From Gammaproteobacteria bacterium (lineage in GTDB: Bacteria > Pseudomonadota > Gammaproteobacteria > DSM-16500): a stretch of 64,000 nucleotides of DNA. Location of the stretch: positions 248,001 through 312,000 of the forward strand of contig JACDDU010000003.1 in NCBI GenBank assembly GCA_013816845.1. Reading direction: 5' to 3'. Of this stretch, positions 45,783 to 55,106 are shown piece by piece. Every line of letters begins with the position of its first letter. Positions within the stretch are counted from its first letter, which is position 1. The notes under the pieces are model-generated. The model was not told the origin of the DNA. It saw only the letters and a program-made list of their open reading frames with translations, and did no database searches. The translations under genes and the position numbers were made by a program.

Positions 45783-46798
45783 GAAGAAACCCTCTCTCGT
45801 TCGACAGCAAGATAATGGCTTAATTGGAAAATGGCCATTGCATAAAGCTCACTGTGGTTATAACGTTTAATAACGTCGAAGTTATAAAATCCATGCCAAT
45901 ATTCATTTCCATAATTCGTTTGCAAAATAATAAATCGTGGATCCCGAGTAGGGGGGACCGTCATTTGCAAGGCTGCACTTTCAAGCATTTCAAAAAGAGA
46001 AATACTTTTGGGCTTGGTTAAACCCAGCTGATATTTTCCTCCGCGCATTGAAATGGGCATAGCAATGGGTTGATTTTTTTCCCAGCCATTTTGATGGTAA
46101 TAATTGGCCACACTGCCAATAACATCGTCGACATTGTTGGTTAAATCTATTTTGGTATGACCAGAAAAATTCACTGCATAATGTCGAAAGCTACTAGGCA
46201 TAAATTGCGGCTGACCGATGGCGCCCGCATAGGATCCTAAGATGGTTTCGGGGGAAAGATTTTGTTCACGCGCGAGCAATAAGAAAGCTTCTAATTCATT
46301 GCGAAAGAATGTGCGACGTTTACCCTCAGGTGCAAAAGCAAGATTAACTAAGGCATCGAGGACGCAATATTTACCGACAGTTTCCCCATATTTACTCTCC
46401 ACTCCGATTGTTGCCACAATAATATTAGCAGGTACCCCATACCGAGCTTCAGCGCGCGCTAAAGTTGCTGCATGGGCTTGCCAAAAAGCTAGTCCTTTTG
46501 CGATACGGAGTTCGGATACATATAATTTTCGATACAAACTCCATGGTTTACGTTCCAAGGGATATTTCATTTTTGATAAAATTTGCGGTCGGGGTTTAAC
46601 GGTAGTAAACAATTGCGTTAAAAATTTACTTTTAAAGCCGTGTTTCTTGACCATCATCTTAATGAACAATTTCACGTCCGATTGTTTAACGAAAGGCGTT
46701 GCGTCTGGGTTTGACCTTGATAAGGTTGCCGCGAAACTCGGCGTAAAAGAAAAAATTATCAATAGGATGACAAGAAAACGAAGTAATTTTTTGAACAT
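45779..46798 (-). CDS. mltB: Membrane-bound lytic murein transglycosylase B
   Basis: A 339-residue protein with an N-terminal signal peptide (LLRFLVILLIIFSFTPSFA). There is no lipobox Cys at its end, so it may be periplasmic, as in SltB-like forms. The catalytic Glu lies in TIGVESKYGETVGKY (near 125), followed by YAGAIGQPQFMPSSFRHYAV (near 190). It cleaves the MurNAc-GlcNAc bond to give 1,6-anhydro ends. It is co-transcribed with rlpA. Residues 62-70 (TTVKPRPQIL) match the family's substrate-groove N-domain. Confidence 0.93.
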   Translation of the reverse strand: MFKKLLRFLVILLIIFSFTPSFAATLSRSNPDATPFVKQSDVKLFIKMMVKKHGFKSKFLTQLFTTVKPRPQILSKMKYPLERKPWSLYRKLYVSELRIAKGLAFWQAHAATLARAEARYGVPANIIVATIGVESKYGETVGKYCVLDALVNLAFAPEGKRRTFFRNELEAFLLLAREQNLSPETILGSYAGAIGQPQFMPSSFRHYAVNFSGHTKIDLTNNVDDVIGSVANYYHQNGWEKNQPIAMPISMRGGKYQLGLTKPKSISLFEMLESAALQMTVPPTRDPRFIILQTNYGNEYWHGFYNFDVIKRYNHSELYAMAIFQLSHYLAVERERVSS

Positions 46799-46958
46799 CA
46801 GCGGTGGCGATTCTTTGATAATGGAGGGAGGATTTTAGCATTTTATTGCTGAGGGCAAAACCCGCTACCTTCGTCCCTTTTGCGATCAGTTGCAAACATC
46901 GCCGCCAAGCCCAAATGCAAATTATCTTGCCGTCGCTTGGTAAGCGCGCGCCATTCAA

Positions 46959-48674
46959 TCAAGGAAGCGTTACCCTTGCACTTCCCCCATCGGGTCTTCT
47001 ACGATCGACGCCGGGAAATACTTGATGCGTTTTAGGGTCGACGTAAATAGCTTCCACTGCTCCCCAGGGCGCTTCGGTTATGAATTGATAACCCCGCCAT
47101 TCCAGTTGTTTTTGAATGAAAGTCGTGAATGCAAAGGGTTCAAGGAATACTTGCGAAGGATAACCTTGAAAATGAAAGCGGGGGGCGTTGACTGCTTGAT
47201 CAATGGTAAGACCATCATTCAAAACATGGAGTAAAGCTAAAAGCACAGAAGTAATAATGCGTGGTCCACCCGGACTGCCAATCACTAAGAAAAGTTTATT
47301 ATTTTTGAGCACGATAGTCGGCGTCATTGAGCTTAAAGGACGCTTACCCGGTTGAATGCGGTTCAAATTGGATTGAAGTAAACCAAATTGATTGGCAATA
47401 TTGCGACCGGCCGAGAAGTCATCCATTTCATCATTGAGAAAAAATCCTGTGTTTCCAGCTATGACCCCTGCACCATAACGACCATTTAATGTATAGGTGA
47501 CTGAAGCTGCATTACCTTTCGTATCAACCACACTATAGTGCGTTGTTTCTGGGTGTTCGGATGCAAATGGTAAGGAGAGCGCAGGTCGATTGATTTGCTG
47601 CTCAATGTCGAAAGCGACCGTTGCGCCATATTGTTTAGAAATGAATTGCTCAAAAGGTGATGCGACGAAATCGGGATCACCCAATTTATTTCGATCATGA
47701 AATCCATAGCGCATCGCTTCAATCGTGTATTGCAGCGTTTTATAAGAATGAAAACCTAATTGCTGCAGCGGAAAGTTTGCGAGGATTTGTAACATTTCAC
47801 AAAGTACGATCCCACCTGAAGAGGGTAAGGGGGCGGTGATTAGGGTATAACCGCGGTATTGACAGGTGAGAGGCGATTTTAATTGAATCGTATAGCGAGC
47901 AAAATCAGCAAGCGTTAACAATCCGCCATGTGTTTTACTGGCTGCAACAACAGCTTGCGCTATTTCGCCTTGGTAAAAAACCAGAGGACCTTGCTTTGCA
48001 ATGAGCGTGAGGGTTCGACCAAGATTGGTTTGACGTAGACATTCACCTGCGAGATAAGGCTGCCCTTTGTTTAAAAAAATGGCTGCAATATTAGGTTGGC
48101 CGCGAAAAAAAGTGACATCGTTTTTAAATTGCTGAGCAAGGTCAGGCGTTACTGCAAAGCCTTCTGTTGCCAAGCGAATGGCCGGCTGCATCACAACGCT
48201 ACGCGGCAGTGTGCCGTACAGTGTCAGTGCCGTATCGAGGCCGAGAACCGTTCCTGGCACTGCTACGGCAAGATAACCTTGCGTTGCGAGAGCCGGTCGT
48301 ACCTTGCCTTTCGGATCCACAAACATGTCCGCATGCGCTGCAAGCGGTGCTTGTTCACGAAAATTGATAAATACATTCTTATTCCCAGCTAAGTGGATAG
48401 TCATAAAACCGCCCCCACCAATATTTCCCGAAGCAGGCGCAACGACTGCTAACGCATAACCCACCGCCACTGCCGCATCGATTGCATTACCGCCTTTTTT
48501 CAACATTGCGGCCCCCGCAGCCGATGCAAGTTGGTGTTCACTTACTACTAATCCTTCGGTAGCATTTGCGATAATCGGCGTATGAATAAGGAAGGCGAAG
48601 AGATAAAGCAAAGACCATAGGGCTTTACCCATCCTATTTGCTTGTAAATTTTTGGATGAAAATAGCTTTGGCAT
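46959..48674 (-). CDS. ggt: Gamma-glutamyltransferase
   Basis: A 571-residue exported N-terminal-nucleophile enzyme that cleaves glutathione and other gamma-glutamyl compounds. The N-terminus holds a signal peptide (ALWSLLYLFAFLIHTPIIANA). The self-processing site with the catalytic Thr is in ETTHYSVVDTKGNAASVTYT (near 388), which follows the large subunit. PLPSSGGIVLCEMLQIL (near 276) and IGSPGGPRIITSVL (near 466) are further signatures. The first in-frame ATG is at 48674; an ATG at 48632 also gives a complete signal peptide. In the periplasm it would free Glu and Cys-Gly. Confidence 0.95.
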   Translation of the reverse strand: MPKLFSSKNLQANRMGKALWSLLYLFAFLIHTPIIANATEGLVVSEHQLASAAGAAMLKKGGNAIDAAVAVGYALAVVAPASGNIGGGGFMTIHLAGNKNVFINFREQAPLAAHADMFVDPKGKVRPALATQGYLAVAVPGTVLGLDTALTLYGTLPRSVVMQPAIRLATEGFAVTPDLAQQFKNDVTFFRGQPNIAAIFLNKGQPYLAGECLRQTNLGRTLTLIAKQGPLVFYQGEIAQAVVAASKTHGGLLTLADFARYTIQLKSPLTCQYRGYTLITAPLPSSGGIVLCEMLQILANFPLQQLGFHSYKTLQYTIEAMRYGFHDRNKLGDPDFVASPFEQFISKQYGATVAFDIEQQINRPALSLPFASEHPETTHYSVVDTKGNAASVTYTLNGRYGAGVIAGNTGFFLNDEMDDFSAGRNIANQFGLLQSNLNRIQPGKRPLSSMTPTIVLKNNKLFLVIGSPGGPRIITSVLLALLHVLNDGLTIDQAVNAPRFHFQGYPSQVFLEPFAFTTFIQKQLEWRGYQFITEAPWGAVEAIYVDPKTHQVFPGVDRRRPDGGSARVTLP

Positions 48675-48860
48675 AGAATCACTATACGCGAAGTTTATTC
48701 AATTTGACTTAAGTAGAACAAATGGTCAAAGCCCCACGATCTTGTTATCGTTTCTAACACCAAGATCATGATGCAAACGTTTATGAGGGAGAGCATGTTG
48801 TCCCTCACAGAAAAATGTTAAGGTGATATTCTTTAATCGAAGCGGATGAAGGGATTGAAT

Positions 48861-49409
48861 ATGTTTAAAAAGCTCGCAGCCGTACTGGTGCTTTTATTGG
48901 GAAGTTACACAACAACCTACGCAGGATTGCAAATCTATATCGCACCTGGATTAAGTTATATTGACGTGCATAATAATAGTAATGAACTTACCTTCCAGGG
49001 CCTTGATCCGCGATTTGCTGTGGGTGTTGGTACGTTAACGCTGGGTATGTTTTATTTTGCCCTGGAAGCATTTGCTAACCCCATTCATCCCATGACTATC
49101 AATAGTCAAGCAAATGAATTAGGTCAAAACATTAAACCTTCTTATAGTTATGGGGCAAGTTTATTACCCGGGTTCCATTTAGACGATGTTATTAGTTTAT
49201 ATGCACGAGCTGGAATTATTTATACTCGATTTGGGCAATTACACACCACACAAGGCGGATTACAATTAGGGGTAGGGATCGAAACCATTTTTGGTGGACC
49301 TTGGAGTGGTCGCATTGAATATACGCGTTCTCTTTGGCGCCATTATGATGGCATTGATAATATGTATGCCAATGTCGGGACGGCAAGCTTGTTATATTAT
49401 TTTTGCTAA
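48861..49409 (+). CDS. Putative outer-membrane beta-barrel protein, 182 aa
   Basis: ATG 48861 is favoured because GAAGGGA lies upstream; ATG 48846 is in frame. A signal peptide (FKKLAAVLVLLLGSYTTTYA) is followed by about 160 residues of alternating aromatic and polar strands (GLQIYIAPGLSYIDV, YSYGASLLPGFHLDDVISLYARAGIIYTRF) ending in ASLLYYFC. The final residues are aromatic, as in outer-membrane barrels, but with a terminal Cys. It resembles small OmpW/OmpX-like barrels of opportunistic Legionellales. Function unknown. It begins a run of envelope genes to 51136. Confidence 0.7.
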   Translation: MFKKLAAVLVLLLGSYTTTYAGLQIYIAPGLSYIDVHNNSNELTFQGLDPRFAVGVGTLTLGMFYFALEAFANPIHPMTINSQANELGQNIKPSYSYGASLLPGFHLDDVISLYARAGIIYTRFGQLHTTQGGLQLGVGIETIFGGPWSGRIEYTRSLWRHYDGIDNMYANVGTASLLYYFC

Positions 49410-49442
49410 TAAAAAAAGAATAAATAAAAAGGAAATCATAAA

Positions 49443-50090
49443 ATGAATAGCTTGCTTAATTTTTTTACCCCACCTCGCAAAGAAGTTGCCTTAGAAGATG
49501 ATATTGCTGCTTTTATTAAAGCTCGCGATGAATTACAAAGTGTGGATAAACAATTAGGGACAGCAGTATTGGTGGATTCATTATTGTGGATTTGTTCGAA
49601 TGGCTATCTTAGCTTGATGCTAAATACTGCATTTACCGCTGGTATTTACCTTTATGCAACCCAATATTCACATCGATCGGATCTTGAAAAGCAATTCCAA
49701 AATACGCTTAATACATTAACGGAACATTATCAAAAATTCGAAGACCATGGCCCGGCTATTACGCATGACAAAACATTTTTAAAAATATTAGATTGTATCT
49801 CGCCTTTTGTTTCGTCCGATACGCTGATGCTATGGAATTTTAATCAAACTAATGGTAAAGATTTATCAGAAGCATTTAAGACTAAGCTTTCTTATTCTCC
49901 GCATCGCATGCAATTTGTTACCGTAAAAGATACAAGTGACTTACCATTTTTTAAAGTCAATGAAAAATCCCCCAGCATGCGTAAATCAAGTCTTAGTTAT
50001 TCCGGTTTGTTTGAACAATTTGTTTCTGAGCTTAAGCAAGGTTGGTATGGCATTCCAGATGAAGTCCCGACTATAAAATTACAAAAATAA
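49443..50090 (+). CDS. Hypothetical protein, 215 aa, one hydrophobic region
   Basis: Unrecognised. AAGGAAATC precedes the ATG. Residues about 42-78 form a hydrophobic stretch that could be one or two membrane segments (VLVDSLLWICSNGYLSLMLN, AFTAGIYLYA), flanked by charged helical parts. The rest is soluble, Lys/Ser-rich. It has no Cys motif or signal peptide. It lies 33 bp after the barrel gene and 11 bp before a BON lipoprotein gene, so it is probably part of an envelope operon. Confidence 0.7.
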   Translation: MNSLLNFFTPPRKEVALEDDIAAFIKARDELQSVDKQLGTAVLVDSLLWICSNGYLSLMLNTAFTAGIYLYATQYSHRSDLEKQFQNTLNTLTEHYQKFEDHGPAITHDKTFLKILDCISPFVSSDTLMLWNFNQTNGKDLSEAFKTKLSYSPHRMQFVTVKDTSDLPFFKVNEKSPSMRKSSLSYSGLFEQFVSELKQGWYGIPDEVPTIKLQK

Positions 50091-50101
50091 GGATGGTATC
50101 A

Positions 50102-50674
50102 ATGCCACGGATGGTATTAGGGTTAATTATTGTACTTGCGTGTTTCTTTCAAGGTTGTAGTGATATTGCCATGACGGGTGCGCAAGTGGTTTATAACCGC
50201 AGAAGTATCCAAAATAATCTTACCGATCACTATTTAACGCGTGAAGCCTACCAAGCCCTTTACTTACGATCGGATCAATTTAAGGATACCCATATTGCGA
50301 TTGCTAGTTATAACGGTGATATCTTATTAGCAGGACAAGCACCTAATGAAGAGAAAAAGACGCAAGCAGAACATCTGGTGAAGCAAATTCCACAAGCAAA
50401 AACTGTTTATAATTTAATATCTGTGACTCATCCAACCTCGACCATGACTCGCATGAGTGATGCATGGCTTACCACCAAAGTTAAAGCTAAACTTTTGGCC
50501 TCTTCTGAAGTTGATGCAACCCGTGTGAAAGTCGTTACTGAAAATGGTACAGTTTATTTAATGGGGATTTTACCTAAAGAAGAAGCCCAAGCGGCGGCAA
50601 CTATTGCAAGCTTGACCGAGGGTGTGCAGCGTGTGGTCAAAGTATTTTCCTACTTAACGATTAGCAAAGTTTAA
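50102..50674 (+). CDS. BON-domain lipoprotein (DolP/YraP-like)
   Basis: A protein of about 190 residues. ATG 50102 has AAGGA 8 nt upstream; ATG 50093 is in frame. A lipoprotein signal with ACFFQGCSD ends in Cys. Two BON domains follow: about residues 50-110 (DTHIAIASYNGDILLAGQAP) and 120-185 (RVKVVTENGTVYLMGILPK), each with the family's VxxxxGxVxLxG core. The E. coli homologue DolP is an outer-membrane lipoprotein that binds anionic phospholipids at the division site and supports envelope integrity. That role is inferred. Confidence 0.9.
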   Translation: MPRMVLGLIIVLACFFQGCSDIAMTGAQVVYNRRSIQNNLTDHYLTREAYQALYLRSDQFKDTHIAIASYNGDILLAGQAPNEEKKTQAEHLVKQIPQAKTVYNLISVTHPTSTMTRMSDAWLTTKVKAKLLASSEVDATRVKVVTENGTVYLMGILPKEEAQAAATIASLTEGVQRVVKVFSYLTISKV

Positions 50675-50788
50675 GGTCAACAGAATTGTTTGTATTTTAA
50701 GCGCATTATTCCTACCCTAAGCGCATATATTGTATTTCCCTCTTTAATTGCCGATACTTGGGCATCAAAAAAAAGAGGGGTTTTTATC

Positions 50789-51136
50789 ATGAATTTTAAG
50801 GTAACTGTTAAAGGCTTGACCGATTTTAATGCGAGAGAAATAGGAGCATTTAAGATCATTTCAGATGCGCGATTATTCATTGAAAGTAAGCTTGCAGAAG
50901 ATGCAACGATGAAAACATCTTTAATTTACAGCATCATGGAATATGGTGAAGCCCTCGAGACGTTTGAGCCAAGAAACCAAACAGCGCAAGCGTCCAATGA
51001 AAAAAGGTCAAGTGAAGGCGGTCAAAGTCGCGGAGCTTCTGCTGGACCGTCGCCTTTTGCAACTGCCCCTACACCAACTGGAACCCCAAAAAAATGGTGG
51101 CCTACTGAAGATGATACAGAAAAAGGCAAATCATAA
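50789..51136 (+). CDS. Hypothetical protein, 115 aa, Ser/Pro/Gly-rich tail
   Basis: Unrecognised. ATG 50789 has AGAGGGG 8 nt upstream, so the longer frame from 50690 is unlikely. Residues 1-60 look like a small mixed alpha/beta domain (NFKVTVKGLTDFNAREIGAF, LIYSIMEYGEALE). Residues 65-115 are a disordered tail rich in Ser, Gly, Pro and Thr with SSEGGQSRGASAGPSPFAT and KKWWPTEDD. No signal peptide. It might be cytoplasmic or a short secreted protein without a classical signal. Confidence 0.65.
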   Translation: MNFKVTVKGLTDFNAREIGAFKIISDARLFIESKLAEDATMKTSLIYSIMEYGEALETFEPRNQTAQASNEKRSSEGGQSRGASAGPSPFATAPTPTGTPKKWWPTEDDTEKGKS

Positions 51137-51202
51137 TAGAGACAGCACGGTGCAAAATAGGGTGCATGTGCTAGTCACTTTAACTTTAACCATGTGAATC
51201 CG

Positions 51203-52684
51203 ATGACAGCTTATTTACTCGCTATTGATCAAGGAACGACAAATAGTCGCGTTATCATATTTGATGGGCAAATGAGTGTCGTTAGCCATCATGAATTGCC
51301 ACTACAACAGACTTTTCCTAGAAATGGTTGGGTGGAGCAAGATCCCCAAGAATTGCTGACCAATACATTGCAGTGTATTGAGTCAGCGTTAAAAAAAGCA
51401 AATTTAACCGCTGCCATGATCACCGCTTGTGGAATCGCCAATCAACGTGAGACAACATTGGTTTGGAATAAACATACGGGTGTTCCTATTTATCCCGCTA
51501 TTGTTTGGCAAGACCGTCGTACGAGTGATTATTGTGAGCAAAAAGCTCAATCTGCATTGGGAACTTATGTACGCGAGAAAACTGGCTTAATGATCGACCC
51601 CTACTTTTCCGCGAGCAAAATTCGGTGGTTACTTGAACATTGCAAAGGCGCGAGGATAGCAGCGGATCGGGGTGAATTATTATTCGGCACAGTGGATACA
51701 TACTTATTATGGCATTTCACCCATGGAAAACGTCATGCTACTGATGTAACGAATGCTGCACGAACTTTGTTATTCAATATTCAAGCTCAAAAATGGGACA
51801 ACTATTTACTTCAACAATTTGAAATCCCTGAAAGTTTATTACCGGAGGTTTTAGATAGTGCAGCTCATTATGGCGAAATTGATGCCTCCTATTTTGGCCA
51901 TGCCATTCCAATTACTGCGATGATCGGAGATCAACAATCGGCATGTATTGGCCAAGCCGTGCTAACTCCTGGAACGATCAAAGGAACTTATGGGACAGGT
52001 TGTTTTGTTTTACTCAATACGGGTGAGCACCTTATACAATCGCGTAATCAATTGTTAACAACTGTTGCTTATCGGATCAAGGGAGAGCTTACTTATTGTT
52101 TAGAGGGAAGTATTTTTTCTGCGGGATCAACCATCAAGTGGCTGCGTGATCAACTTCATTTTATTGGCACGTCGGCTGACTCTGAGAAATTAGCGCGCTC
52201 AGTGACTAACACGAATCAAGTTTATCTCGTTCCGGCTTTTACCGGTCTTTCCGCACCCTATTGGGATTCGCGCGCGCGAGGCGCGATTGTTGGTTTAACT
52301 TTTAATGCGGGTATTGCAGAAATCGTGCGTGCAGGTCTTGAGAGTGTAGCCTATCAAACGCGCGATTTATTGGAAGCTATGAATAATGATACGCAAAAAC
52401 CACTGACAACCTTGCGTGTTGACGGCGGGATGGTAATGAATGATTGGTTATTACAATTTATAGCCGACTTACTTAATGTACCTGTGGAGCGTCCCCAGTG
52501 TACAGAAACGACAGCGCTTGGTGCTGCCATGCTCGCAGGATTACAAATCGGTTTATATCAGACGCTTGAGGAATTAGCTTCACTTTGGCGTTTAGAAAAA
52601 AGATTTGAACCTCAAATGCCAGCTTTTGAAAGTGAAAATTTATATGCAGGATGGAAGCAAGCCGTTAAGAGAGTTTTGGAGTAG
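51203..52684 (+). CDS. glpK: Glycerol kinase
   Basis: A FGGY-family sugar kinase of about 493 residues. Signatures: LLAIDQGTTNSRVIIFD at the N-terminus, ACGIANQRETTLVW (near 78), WQDRRTSDYC (near 103), YFSASKIRWLLEH (near 135) and the FGGY-type GTYGTGCFVLLNTG and VDGGMVMNDWLLQFIADLLN. ATG 51203 is preferred over GTG 51194. It phosphorylates glycerol to glycerol-3-phosphate, allowing use of glycerol from host lipids. No glpF or glpD lies nearby. Its last 20 bases overlap the convergent trhO. Confidence 0.95.
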   Translation: MTAYLLAIDQGTTNSRVIIFDGQMSVVSHHELPLQQTFPRNGWVEQDPQELLTNTLQCIESALKKANLTAAMITACGIANQRETTLVWNKHTGVPIYPAIVWQDRRTSDYCEQKAQSALGTYVREKTGLMIDPYFSASKIRWLLEHCKGARIAADRGELLFGTVDTYLLWHFTHGKRHATDVTNAARTLLFNIQAQKWDNYLLQQFEIPESLLPEVLDSAAHYGEIDASYFGHAIPITAMIGDQQSACIGQAVLTPGTIKGTYGTGCFVLLNTGEHLIQSRNQLLTTVAYRIKGELTYCLEGSIFSAGSTIKWLRDQLHFIGTSADSEKLARSVTNTNQVYLVPAFTGLSAPYWDSRARGAIVGLTFNAGIAEIVRAGLESVAYQTRDLLEAMNNDTQKPLTTLRVDGGMVMNDWLLQFIADLLNVPVERPQCTETTALGAAMLAGLQIGLYQTLEELASLWRLEKRFEPQMPAFESENLYAGWKQAVKRVLE

Positions 52685-53429
52685 GATGATCTTCTGCTAA
52701 AAGATTTTGTGCGTTGTTAACGGCTTCAAGTTTTGGATTAACCGCCGTACGATTATCAAAAACAAAACAGTCGCCTTGATAATGCTCGCCTCCCACTTCC
52801 GTAAAATAATTTAAAATGCCACCTTCAAGTTGATACACTTCAGTAAATCCTGCATCTTGTAAATGGAGTGCAGCTTTTTCACACCGAATGCCACCAGTAC
52901 AAAAGGTAACGACCGGTTTTGTTTTATCAAGATGATCCAAATGAGCGGTAAGCTGGCTAAAATGAAGAAGATTATTAATATGCACTGCTTTTTGGAAAGT
53001 GCCAATTTCAACTTCGTATTGATTACGAGTGTCTAATAAAAGAAAATCTTTTTCCATATCTAACCAATTTTTTAATTCACAAGGATGAATATACGGCGCT
53101 AATCCTTGTGTGGGACAAACTTGATTATTTTTAAAAGTAATTATTTCTTTTTTTATTTTAATTTTTAATTTTTTAAAAGGTGATATTTCGGTATAACTTT
53201 CACGAAAATTTATAGACGTAAATTGTGTATCGCGCTTTAAAAATAATTTGAACGAAACTAAATCATTTTCGCTCCCCATCAAATTAATATTAATGCCTTC
53301 ATGACTTAATAAAATGGTGCCTAAGAGCGACAAGGAAGTACATTCGGATAAAAGTTTTTGGCGCAATTCATCGAGCGCTGAAAGCGCTAAAAATTTATAA
53401 CCACTGATTGTGAGATAGGAACATGACAT
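52665..53429 (-). CDS. trhO: Rhodanese-domain tRNA hydroxylase TrhO (YceA family)
   Basis: A 254-residue protein: an N-terminal acylphosphatase-like part (ISGYKFLALSALDELRQKL, LSHEGININLMGSENDL) and a rhodanese domain (LLDTRNQYEVEIGTFQKAVH, with active-site loop CTGGIRCEKAALHLQ near 177). E. coli TrhO makes 5-hydroxyuridine at position 34 of tRNA with oxygen. At 254 residues this version lacks the C-terminal extension of the 350-residue E. coli protein, as other short homologues do. Function by family. Confidence 0.9.
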   Translation of the reverse strand: MSCSYLTISGYKFLALSALDELRQKLLSECTSLSLLGTILLSHEGININLMGSENDLVSFKLFLKRDTQFTSINFRESYTEISPFKKLKIKIKKEIITFKNNQVCPTQGLAPYIHPCELKNWLDMEKDFLLLDTRNQYEVEIGTFQKAVHINNLLHFSQLTAHLDHLDKTKPVVTFCTGGIRCEKAALHLQDAGFTEVYQLEGGILNYFTEVGGEHYQGDCFVFDNRTAVNPKLEAVNNAQNLLAEDHPTPKLS

Positions 53430-53490
53430 GCAATGCAGAATTTACTAAAGCTGAGACGATGGGTCAACCTAAATCAAACAGTCCCAGCCT

Positions 53491-53700
53491 TTATCTACCG
53501 CCAACATTTCCAAATGCTTCACAATATTCACAGGGCGAGATGCAGGTGTTAGTTCGCCAGCCGCGATCAGTACACTCGCATTCAGTACCATAAGGACAAC
53601 ATACTGGTTGACAACCAATGCAATCCCCGCACCCAGCAAAAGCTTGTGTACCCATAAATAAAGTGAACAGACTGAATAATAATAATAATTTCCCTTTCAT
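53491..53700 (-). CDS. Cys-rich exported miniprotein, 69 aa
   Basis: Unrecognised. A clear signal peptide (KLLLLFSLFTLFMGTQAFA) is followed by about 48 residues with ten Cys: GCGDCIGCQPVCCPYGTE, CECTDRG, TCISPCEYC. The spacing suggests a disulfide-knotted or metal-binding miniprotein in the periplasm or outside the cell. The ATG is preceded by a GGGGAGCG stretch in the minus-strand leader (53703-53714). It stands alone between trhO and the divergent diguanylate cyclase. It is short, but the start, signal peptide and Cys pattern make it a real gene candidate. Confidence 0.75.
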   Translation of the reverse strand: MKGKLLLLFSLFTLFMGTQAFAGCGDCIGCQPVCCPYGTECECTDRGWRTNTCISPCEYCEAFGNVGGR

Positions 53701-53896
53701 ATGACGCTCCCCTATTGCGAGGCCTATCTTAATAAAGGAAAGAACGGTTAAAATAATTATACCACTGAAAAAAAATATCCTTTTTTTTTGGGGTTAAGGT
53801 TTTGTTTATATTTAAAAAGATTTAAGGGGAGTTTTTTTCCTAAGAAGGGAAGAGAAATGTTAAAATAAAGAAAGGGATAATTATTAATGGATTATT

Positions 53897-55102
53897 ATGA
53901 TGCCATTAAATCATCAAGCTACAAATCAAACAACGCCCGAAATCGCTAGTAAAACTTGTGCTCATTTAATTAATCATGTTTATAAACAAACAAATTTAGC
54001 GATGGTGGCTTCGTTCTTTTGTGCAGCTATTGTTTTTTTGGGACTTATTCCCACCTTTAAATATAATTTTTCACTGTATGCTTGGTTTAGTTTTTATGCG
54101 CTTATTACTTTTTTACGGATCAGCGTAGTCTATGCATTTGAGCACAGAAATTTATCAACGCATATTAATCTCTGGCGTAATTTATATATTGTGGGTAGTT
54201 TGTTCGGTGGTATGAGCTGGGGTTTGTTAGCTATACTTTTACTCCCCTATGCAACACCTGAACAACAAATGTTAATCATTTTAATGTTGGCAGGGGTGAC
54301 AGCGGGGGCGCTTCCGCTTTCATCTGCCGTGCCTGCTGCAGCTATCGCATTTCTTGTCACTTCCATTCTTCCTTTTCTTATCACCATCGCTTTATTTGGC
54401 ACTTACATTCATTATTTATTTGATATGGCTTTACTGGTTTATTTACTTTATTCAATGGTGCTGGTTTTAAGGGCGTACCGATTGGTTAGAGATGCTAGTA
54501 TCTTGCAATTTGAAAACGATAGTTTATTACAGCATTTGTCAGAAGCTAAAATCCAGTTGGAAAATTCCAACAAAAAATTAGAAGAAACTGCAACTCATGA
54601 TGCTTTAACTAGTATTCCTAATCGCAGTTTATTTCAAAGAAAATTAGAAGAGGCCATTTTAAAAGCGCGTAAATCACAGCAACGCGGGGCTTTGCTATAC
54701 ATTGACTTAGATCGGTTTAAATTGGTGAACGATGTTTATGGACATGATGTTGGTGATAAATTGTTAATTGAAATTGTTGGTGAGTTAAAAAATTATTTTA
54801 CTCACAATGAAGTGATTGCAAGATTAGGTGGCGATGAATTTACAGTAATATTGGAAAATATAAAAAATAGTGATGCAATTGAAAAAATTGCAGAAGAATT
54901 ATGCGACATAATTGCAAAGCCAATTCAAATTAAAAACCTTATTATCAAAATTAGTGCAAGCATAGGGATTGCCGTCTTTCCTGGAGATGGTACTAATGCG
55001 GAAACACTTTTAACCGTTGCCGATAAAGCAATGTATTATGTAAAAGAACATGGTGGATCCTGCTCAAAGTTAGCAAACGATTTACCAGCCTTCCTTAGCT
55101 AA
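53897..55102 (+). CDS. Membrane-bound diguanylate cyclase (GGDEF)
   Basis: A 401-residue protein. Residues about 35-195 form six membrane segments (a MASE-type sensor, including LAILLLPYATPEQQMLIILM). A short coiled coil (about 205-230, LSEAKIQLENSNKKLEETAT) links to a GGDEF domain with the family start THDALTSIPNRSLFQRKLEE, LLYIDLDRFKLVND and the active-site RLGGDEFTV (near 310). The RxxD inhibitory site, expected five residues before GGDEF, is replaced by THNE, so product inhibition may be absent. It should make cyclic di-GMP from GTP. ATG 53897 has no strong ribosome site. Confidence 0.93.
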   Translation: MMPLNHQATNQTTPEIASKTCAHLINHVYKQTNLAMVASFFCAAIVFLGLIPTFKYNFSLYAWFSFYALITFLRISVVYAFEHRNLSTHINLWRNLYIVGSLFGGMSWGLLAILLLPYATPEQQMLIILMLAGVTAGALPLSSAVPAAAIAFLVTSILPFLITIALFGTYIHYLFDMALLVYLLYSMVLVLRAYRLVRDASILQFENDSLLQHLSEAKIQLENSNKKLEETATHDALTSIPNRSLFQRKLEEAILKARKSQQRGALLYIDLDRFKLVNDVYGHDVGDKLLIEIVGELKNYFTHNEVIARLGGDEFTVILENIKNSDAIEKIAEELCDIIAKPIQIKNLIIKISASIGIAVFPGDGTNAETLLTVADKAMYYVKEHGGSCSKLANDLPAFLS

Positions 55103-55106
55103 CGGA

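Noticed and set aside
46686-46958. Minus-strand open frame between ggt and mltB
   Set aside because: It overlaps the mltB signal-peptide region in another frame and has no ribosome site or family features.
50690-50788. Longer start for the 115-residue protein
   Set aside because: The upstream part reads as hydrophobic intergenic sequence without a ribosome site; ATG 50789 has AGAGGGG in the right place.
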